Shown here: positions 57,017-64,000 of the stretch, piece after piece
Numbering within the stretch: position 1 is the first letter of the stretch
Layout: every line of letters starts with the position of its first letter
Origin: Balanoglossus misakiensis
Lineage: Eukaryota > Hemichordata
Assembly: GCA_040954595.2 (NCBI GenBank)
Contig: CM082576.2
Coordinates: 20,150,001-20,214,000, forward strand
DNA length: 64,000 nt
Reading direction: 5' to 3'
Notes under the pieces: generated by a model
Databases searched by the model: none
What the model was told of the DNA's origin: nothing
What the model saw: the letters and a program-made list of their open reading frames with translations, nothing else
Translations under genes and position numbers: made by a program

Positions 57017-58713
57017 TACATTATATGCGGTACGCCGATATCACCTTACCCGGCAGTACTGCAGGCCGTGCCCTCAACTAACGTCGGTGTTTGAAGCGCC
57101 CTGGTTAAATTCGCGCTTTCTCTATAAATTGACAGGCAATAATGCAGTCCTACCCGAACAAATGTCGAGTGTTGACCCGCTGTGACTTTCCCTCTTCGGT
57201 TTGCCAGACTTAGCCAACGTCTTTGTACTAGAGTGTCGGGTCTTTTGCAGAGCCAGGCCGAAGATAATCCGACTTGATCACCGTTGCTAACGAACGCTAG
57301 TGTCTGTCATGGTGTGCCGGAGTTTTAGTCGAGCCAGGCCGTAGGAGATCTGACTTGATCATCGTGGTCAATGTACACGTGTTTCCGCTCTAAAGCGCCG
57401 GGGCTTCAGCTAAACCAGGCCGTAGGAAATCCGACGTAATCACCGTTCATAACTTACGCCAGTCTGTGTCATATAGAGCCGGTGCACCAGCCGAGTCACG
57501 CCGTAGGAAATCTGACTTGATCAACGTGGTCAATGTACGCCTGTTTCTGCTCAAGAGTGCCGGGGCTTTATCCAAGCCCTGCCGTAGAAAATCTGACTTG
57601 ATCACCGTTGCTAACGTACGCTAGTGTCTGTCATATTGTGAGTCAGACGGAGATTTAGCCGAGCCAGGCCGTAGAAAAATCGACTTGTTCAACGTTACCA
57701 GTGTGCAACTGTTTCTTCTCTAGAGTGTCAGGGTTTTAGCCGACTTATGCTGTAGGAAATCTGAGTTGATGAACGGGAATTCAATGTTAGAAAACCCGTG
57801 TGGAAAGTATCTCTACCCGTTTGAAACTAAGAAAAGAATTTATTCTTATTTATTTTGTAAAAAAAACAATTTTTCGAAAAAAAGTCGAAAATGGTAATTT
57901 TGTCTTGGGTGATTCACATTATACTGCCTTTTCTGGAATTTGCAGCACTTTTTACAAGAGAACGACACTTCATGCTCCATAATATTTCCGAAAATGAAGA
58001 ACAGAATTAATTTTTCATGATTTTTTAAAAATTCACCATGTTTGTCAAAATATGGCCAAAATGGCTATTTTTTCTTGAATTCCGTCAATATCTCTGCATA
58101 TTTGGAGTGGTCGAAAGTTTTAACATACAATCAACATGTCATATATGATCAGGGCACCAAATTCGAAGAACAAAGGTTTTTTTATTTATTTTTTTCTAAA
58201 AATGACATTTTCAAGGAAAATTTGGTAAAACGCAATTTTGTCTGCAGTGAGCCAAATTAGAATTTGTATCGATATATACATACGAAGAGCATTATATACT
58301 CCATCAGATTTCCGAAAATGTAGAAAACAGGTATTTTTTGTAATTTTCAAAAATTTACCATTTTGACCAAATTGTGGATAAAATTGTTATTTTCGTATTG
58401 AATGCCGCCAGTGTCACTGCTTTTAAAAGTCATAAAAACTTTTAACAGACAAGCAATTGTTTATATATGATCAGGTCACCGAATTAAAAAAATAAAGACT
58501 GTTTTGCCTAAAAATAACCTTTTTGGTGCAAAAACGAATAAAACGCAATTTTGTATTAAATCAGAGTGTATATTTTATAATCAGCACCATTTTTACATAT
58601 AATGGAAATTTCATACATCATCAGATATCCAAATAATTTAGATTTTAGATGATTGTCCAAAATTAGCTGATATCTAATAAATGTAGTATTGAACCGTTCC
58701 ACCCCCCCCCCCC
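57017..58713. repeat. Satellite unit 13, 1,697 bp
   Basis: Short unit whose AT-rich tract shares several private changes with unit 9. An extra AGTCA occurs near 57640 (TTGTGAGTCAGACGG) and about 15 bp (ACGGTCTTTTGTGG) are lost near 58260. Confidence 0.92.
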
Positions 58714-60421
58714 TACATTATATGCGGTACGCCGATGTCAGCTTACCCGGCAGTACTGCAGGCCGTGCCCCCAACTAACGTCGGTGTTTGAAACGCCCTG
58801 GTTTAATTCGGGCTTTCTCTATAAATTGACAAGCAATAATGCAGTCCTAACCGAACAAATGTCGAGTGTTGACCCGCTGTGACTTTCCCTCTTCGGTTTG
58901 CCCGACTTAGCCAACGTCTTTGTACTAGAGTGTCGGGTCTTTTGCAGAGCCAGGCCGAAGGAAATCCGACTTGATCACCGTTGCTAACGAACGCTAGTGT
59001 CTGTCATGGTGTGCCGGGGTTTTAGTCGATCCAGGCCGTAGGAGATCTGACTTGATCATCGTGGTCAATGTACGCGTGTTTCCGATCTAAAGTGCCGGGG
59101 CTTCAGCTAAACCAGGCCGTAGGAAATCCGACGTAATCACCGTTGATAACTTACGCCAGTCTGTGTCATATAGAGCCGGTGCACCAGCCGAGTCACGCCG
59201 TAGGAAATCTGACTTGATCAACGTGGTCAATGTACGCCTGTTTCTGCTCTAGAGTGACGAGGCTTTATCCAAGCCCTGCCGTAGAAAATCTGACTTGATC
59301 ACCGTTGCTAACGTACGCTAGTGTCTGTCATATTGTGACGGAGATTTAGCCGAGCCAGGCCGTAGAAAAATCGACTTGTTCAACGTTACCAGTGTGCAAC
59401 TGTTTCTGCTCTAGAGTGTCAGGGTTTTAGCCGACTTATGCTGTAGGAAATCTGAGTTGATGAACGGGAATTCAATGTTAGAAAACCCGTGTGGAAAGTA
59501 TCTCTACCCGTTTAAAACTAAGAAAAGAATTTATTCTTATTTATTTTGTAAAAAAAGACAATTTTTCGAGAAAAAAAAGTCGAAAATGGTAATTTTGTCT
59601 TGGGTGATACAAATTATACCGCCTTTTCTGGAATTTGCAGCACTTTTTACAAGAGAACGACACTTCATGCTCCATAATATTTCCGAAAATGTAGAAAAGA
59701 GTTAATTTTTTATGATTTTTTAAAAATTTACCATTTTTGACAAAATATGGCCAAAATGGCTATTTTTTCTTGAATTTCGTCACTATCTCTACATTTTTGG
59801 AGTGGTCGAAAGTTTTAACATACAATCAACATGTCATATATGATCAGGGCACCAAATTCGAAGAACAAAGGTTTTTTTATTTTTTTTTTCTAAAAATGAC
59901 ATTTTCAAGCAAAATTTGATAACATGCAATTTTGTCTGCAGTGAGACTGTCTTTTGTGGAATTTGTATCGATATTTGCATACGAAGAGCATTCTATACTC
60001 CATCAGATTTCCGAAAATGTAGAAAAAGGTATTTTTTGTAATTTTCAAAAATTTACCATTTTGACCAAATTGTGGCTAAAATTGTTATTTTCGTGTTGAA
60101 TGCCGCCAGTGTCACTGCTTTTAAAAGTCATAAACACTTTTAACATACAAGCAATTGTTTATATATGATCAGGTCACCGAATTAATAAAATAAAGAATGT
60201 TTTGCCTAAAAATGACCTTTTTGGTGCAAAAACGAATAAAACGAAATTTTGTATTAAATCAGAGTGCATTTTTTATAATCAGCACCATTTTTACATATAA
60301 TGGAAATTTCATACATCATCAGATATCCAAATATGAAAAAATGATTTAGATGATTGTCCAAAATTAGCTGATATCTAATAAATGTAGTATTGAACCGTTC
60401 TGTTTCCCCCCCCCCCCCTCA
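58714..60421. repeat. Satellite unit 14, about 1.71 kb
   Basis: Short class. Lacks CTCATTC in monomer C (AAATCAGAGTGC about 60259), as do units 9, 13 and 15, and has CCAAATTAGACGG lost near 59944. Confidence 0.92.
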
Positions 60422-62936
60422 TACATTATATGCGGTACGCCGATGTCAGCTTACCCGGCAGTACTGCAGGCCGTGCCCCCAACTAACGTCGGTGTTTGAA
60501 ACGCCCTGGTTAAGATGGGTCCCTGGGATCTTTTTGCCCGTTGCTATGGGCCTTTATAGGACACTACACTCAATTTTGATCGAAACCGTTATGAACGTCC
60601 GACAAGGGGCTTGTATCTAGTTAAAAATACACACGATTGTGTGCACACCCCCTGTCCAAGTATGTTTACGGCAGCTACCGCCCGGCCATAGGCCGCCACG
60701 CTAATACGGCAAAGCAGCGGTCAGCGATAGCGTGCGCGTCCTGTAACCACAGTAACTGGATCGAACGTTTAAAATCCAATGTTTTGTACACAGAGATTTT
60801 GTACCGTTCACGAAAATCCCTAAGGCTTTTTTCATAGGCCACGTACGCCATTCAAATTTGACCTGCTTGTTGAGAACGCACTTCCGCACAGTGTGACGGA
60901 TCGTTTTTTTTTGGTTTTCGTCGTGCTAAGAAGCGATACCGGTGGAAGAGTGCGTCCAAAAACACCCAAAATCGATGACTTTTTCAGGTGTGGTACGGGT
61001 ATGCTGAAATCGTAGGATACAACGATAATATTCGAAAACAAAATCCGTCACGATCTTCCCTGGTTCAAGCAACTAATGAATACGTCTCAAGTTCGTTTTT
61101 GAGGTCACGGAATAAAAAGCCTTAGGCTTTTGAAATTTGACCTAGCTAATTTGCATATCAATGGCGTCAGGGGGCGCGCGCTCACAATCGTGCAGATTTT
61201 CAACTAGTTACCAGCCCCTTGTTAGACTCTGAAAACGGCTTAGTCCAAATCGGGGTGTAATGTCCTGCAAAGGCCCATAGCAACGAGCAAAAAGATCCCA
61301 GGGACCCATCTTAAATTCGGGCTTTCTCTATAAATTGACAGGCAATAATGCAGTCCTACCCGAACAAATGTCGAGTGTTGACCCGCTGTGACTTTCCCTC
61401 TTCGGTTTGCCCGACTTAGCCAACGTCTTTGTACTAGGGTGTCGGGTCTTTTGCAGAGCCAGGCCGAAGGAAATCCGACTTGATCACCGTTGCTAACGAA
61501 CGCTAGTGTCTGTCATGGTGTGCCGGGGTTTTAGTCGAGCCAGGCCGTAGGAGATCTGACTTGATCATCGTGGTCAATGTACGCGTGTTTCCGCTCTAAA
61601 GTGCCGGGGCTTCAGCTAAACCAGGCCGTAGGAAATCTGACTTGATCAACGTTGCTAACGAACGCTAGTGTCTGTCATAGTGTGCCGGGATTTTAGTCGA
61701 GCCAAGCCGTAGGAGATCAGACTTGATCAACGTGGTCTCTGTACGCGTGTTTCTGCTCTAGACTGCCAGGGCTTTAGCCAAGCCATGCCGTAGAAAATCT
61801 GACTTGATCACCGTTGCTAACGTACGCTAGTGTCTGTCATATTGTGACGGAGATTTAGCCGAGCCAGGCCGTAGAAAAATCGACTTGTTCAACGTTACCA
61901 GTGTGCAACTGTTTCTGCTCTAGAGTGTCAGGGTTTTAGCCCACTTATGCTGTAGGAAATCTGAGTTGATGAACGCGAATTCAATGTTAGAAAACCCGTG
62001 TGGAAAGTATCTCTACCCGTTTGAAACTAAGAAAAGAATTTATTCTTATTTATTTTGTAAAAAAGACAATTTTTCGAAAAAAAGTCGAAAATGGTAATTT
62101 TGTCTTGGGTGATTCAAATTATACCGCCTTTTCTGGAATTTGCAGCACTTTTTACAAGAGAACGACACTTCATGCTCCATAATATTTCCGAAAATGAAGA
62201 AAAGAGTTTATTTTTTATGATTTTTTACAAATGTACCATTTTGTCAAAATATGGCCAAAATGGCTATTTTTTCTTGAATTCCGTCAATATCTCTGCATTT
62301 TTGGACTGGTCGAAAGTTTTAACATACAATCAACATGTCATATATGATCAGGACACCAAATTCGAAGAACAAAGGTTTTTTTATTTTTTTTTCTAAAAAT
62401 GACATTTTCAAGGAAAATTTGGTAAAACGCAATTTTGTCTGCAGTGAGCCAAATTAGACGGTCTTTTGTGGAATTTGTATCGATATATACATACGAAGAG
62501 CATTCTATACTCCATCAGATTTCCGAAAATGTAGAAAACAGGTATTTTTTGTAATTTTCAAAAATTTACCATTTTGACCAAAGTGTGGCTAAAATTGTTA
62601 TTTTCGTGTTGAATGCCGCCAGTGTCACTGCTTTTAAAAGTCATAAAAACTTTTAACATACAAGCAATTGTTTATATATGATCAGGTCACCGAATTAAAA
62701 AAATAAAGAATGTTTTGCCTAAAAATGACCTTTTTGGTGCAAAAACGAATAAAACGCAATTTTGTATTAAATCAGAGTGCATTTTTTATAATCAGCACCA
62801 TTTTTACATATAATGGAAATTTCATACATCATCAGATATCCAAATATGAAAAAATGATTTAGATTTTAGATGATTGTCGAAAATTAGCTGATATATAATA
62901 CATGTAGTATTGAACCACTCTGTTTCCCCCCCCCCC
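60422..62936. repeat. Satellite unit 15, last unit, split by the TTAA element
   Basis: Left part 60422-60513, right part 61315-62936. About 1.71 kb without the insertion. Its closing C-run (about 62926-62936) is the right end of the array: the next bases only faintly resemble the spacer (TACACACATGCG). Confidence 0.92.
60514..61310. mobile_element. Non-autonomous TIR DNA transposon at TTAA (piggyBac-like)
   Basis: 797 bp bounded by TTAA on both sides (60510-60513 and 61311-61314), where other units have a single TTAA (GGTTAAATTC). Terminal inverted repeats begin GATGGGTCCCTGGGATCTTT. The outer 56 bp match at about 52 positions, and weaker pairing continues to about 150 bp (shared ACAAGGGGCT...CTAGTT...CACGATTGTG). 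No transposase frame. TTAA duplication is typical of piggyBac, but the GATGGG end is not the usual piggyBac CCC-type end, so the superfamily is inference. Confidence 0.82.
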
Positions 62937-63601
62937 TACACACATGCGATTCCCCGTGTTAGACTAATGGGATTTGGTTTGAGGAAAGAAATAACAAACA
63001 ACAAACAGAACGAGAATTACAATAGAGCGAGAATTTGTGGTAATTTACGAGACTTCGTTCGGCATGCCTCAGAATCGGTACAATTTCCTTGGATTGGTGA
63101 AGAATCGCTTGAACTTGCGGGAAAAATGAACGTATCCACAGGATTCACTAACCATCTATCCTTCCCAGGAGGCAGTGGCATGAAAAACTGTGCGACCGTT
63201 TGTGAGTAGCGAGCGATTAATGGTCGCAATGCGTGGCCGCGCAGTTCTAATATGGCGGCGATCATATTTTGGTGAGATTCGAACTGTAATGTATTTTTCG
63301 ATGCAGATTTTGAAATAATAATCGCATTGCAACTGCAACAGACAAGTTTTTTCATGATTGTTGTCTATTTATTAATCGTTTTATGTGAGTTTTGTGTCGT
63401 CGGATTTTGTATTATTCTGGCGTATTTTCTCGAAGTACGCGGAAGTGAGAAGCCCTACTCTATGTGTGGTATGCGTGTGACGAATACATGTGTTGTGTTC
63501 TATTATGTCCCTGTCGCTATGGACACGGCGTCTACCGGTGTAAACAGAAAAAAGTGCGCCACTTTTGAAGTTTGACGTCTGTGCGGTCGGCTCGCGTCAC
63601 C
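62937..63601. other. Non-satellite flank with no recognised gene
   Basis: 665 bp of single-looking sequence of balanced composition, right of the array. Short frames on both strands show no known domain. Contains the pyrimidine/purine pair GTCCCTGTCGCTATGGACA near 63508. May hold the promoter and 5' UTR of the coding region starting at 63602. I did not find a CACWRTG-type transposon end. Confidence 0.5.
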
Positions 63602-63913
63602 ATGTACAGAAATATAGAGTTTCATCGAAATTTAGTTTCAAAACGATGCCGAATTTGTGCAGAGAAGCTATCGAACAACACCAGGTATGAGAAAACACCA
63701 GAAATTGTCGAGGGCTTTGGTGTCAACCTCGATGATGATTGTGAAACCATTCACCCTAATTTCATATGTAAGGATTGTAAGCGAGTGTCTGAACAACACA
63801 AGAAGGCAAAGATTGTTGGTAGATCATATGCCACCAAGATAAAAGTATTTGACTGGACAAAACACACCAGGATTCTGGATAGGAGGGTGTACTGTGTGTT
63901 CTGTGTTGTGTAA
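63602..63913 (+). CDS. RAG1 N-terminus-like zinc-binding protein, partial
   Basis: Start ATG at 63602 in a good context (GTCACCATG). The frame upstream is open to 63572 without an ATG. Counting from this Met: C16-R-I-C19, about 30 residues, then an I-H-P motif (H51) and C56-K-D-C59. This CRIC...IHP...CxxC spacing is the pattern of the zinc-binding region of RAG1 and of RAG1-like/N-RAG transposon proteins. A second CVFC pair lies near the end. The frame stops at 63913 (TGTTGTGTAAGG). The +1 frame from about 63905 is open to the window edge with a basic stretch (KGGRKRQLKGRSKY), so either a small frameshift or a splice donor (GTAAGG) occurs there. No catalytic core is in view. The family call is from motif recognition only. 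Confidence 0.55.
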   Translation: MYRNIEFHRNLVSKRCRICAEKLSNNTRYEKTPEIVEGFGVNLDDDCETIHPNFICKDCKRVSEQHKKAKIVGRSYATKIKVFDWTKHTRILDRRVYCVFCVV

Positions 63914-64000
63914 GGGTGGCAGGAAAAGGCAATTGAAAGGACGGTCAAAATATGTAAACGTGCCAAAGGGCTTACAGGATGGAGAAACCAGCAAGACCGT
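63905..64000 (+). pseudogene. Possible continuation of the zinc-binding protein in the next frame
   Basis: About 31 codons open to the window edge, Lys/Arg/Gly-rich (CKGGRKRQLKGRSKYVNVPK). Such a basic linker is common after the zinc region in RAG1-like proteins. Could equally be intron sequence after GTAAGG. Confidence 0.35.

Larger units (their letters stand above)
1..62936. repeat. Compound satellite array, about 2-kb unit, fifteen copies
   Basis: The same block recurs head to tail: a spacer after a C-run (begins TACATTATATGCGG), a tract of 82-bp subrepeats (core GAGCCAGGCCGTAGGAAATC), an AT-rich tract, then a run of 7-15 C. C-runs that close units lie near 1340, 3390, 5440, 7327, 15172, 17553, 36089, 38630, 40668, 42880, 54310, 57010, 58705, 60412 and 62930. 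Five mobile insertions interrupt the array, and the satellite resumes at the same phase on the far side of each. Small reading frames in the units are shifted or stopped differently from copy to copy, so I see no coding function. The scale and homogeneity suit a (peri)centromeric or heterochromatic satellite, which is inference. Confidence 0.95.

Noticed and set aside
1-62936. CENP-B box in the satellite
   Set aside because: No match to the TTCGnnnnAnnCGGG core was found in the reference unit by eye.
63327-63575. Hydrophobic frame (FFMIVVYLLIVLCEF) upstream of the zinc-binding protein
   Set aside because: Has no ATG at its apparent start and a T-rich composition that makes hydrophobic codons by chance. 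No supporting context.

Overview
The window is animal (metazoan) nuclear DNA and is almost entirely repetitive. The pointers are BEL/Pao and Ty3/Gypsy LTR retrotransposons of animal type, foldback and TIR DNA elements, a kilobase-scale satellite, and a RAG1 N-terminus-like zinc-binding reading frame at the right edge. A marine invertebrate such as a cephalochordate, hemichordate, echinoderm or mollusc fits best, but the species cannot be fixed from sequence alone. I see no bacterial operon, rRNA, tRNA or CRISPR.

Layout. Positions 1-62936 are one head-to-tail satellite array of fifteen units (the first is cut by the window edge), opened up by five later insertions. Each unit has three parts: a roughly 215-bp spacer with a TATA-like box; a GC-rich tract of 82-bp subrepeats arranged as roughly 164-bp dimers; and an AT-rich tract of three diverged roughly 325-bp monomers ending in an AATAAA and a C-run. 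Without insertions the units measure about 1.56 to 2.70 kb, in steps of about 160 bp.

The insertions, left to right, are: a BEL/Pao element (7728-13599, + strand) that is frame-disrupted and lacks most of its integrase core; a Ty3/Gypsy element (18177-25378, - strand) with two frameshifts and one in-frame stop; an 8.8-kb block (26399-35199) of six hairpin-headed modules rich in nuclear-receptor-like DR1 and E-box motifs, itself broken by a foldback element; a second Ty3/Gypsy element (43324-53187, + strand) with nearly identical 1,376-bp LTRs and both gag and pol open; and a roughly 800-bp TIR element flanked by TTAA (60514-61310). At each of the five sites the satellite resumes where it left off, so all are later than the array.

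The array ends at the C-run at about 62936. The last 1.06 kb is non-satellite DNA and contains the start of a coding region (ATG at 63602) with a CxxC...HP...CxxC zinc-binding pattern like the RAG1 N-terminal region and RAG1-like transposon proteins. It is the only candidate gene not belonging to an LTR element, and it runs to the window edge with a frame change near 63905.

Functionally there is no pathway here. Gag, protease, reverse transcriptase, RNase H and integrase serve each retroelement's own copying, and only the 43324-53187 element looks complete enough to have moved recently.
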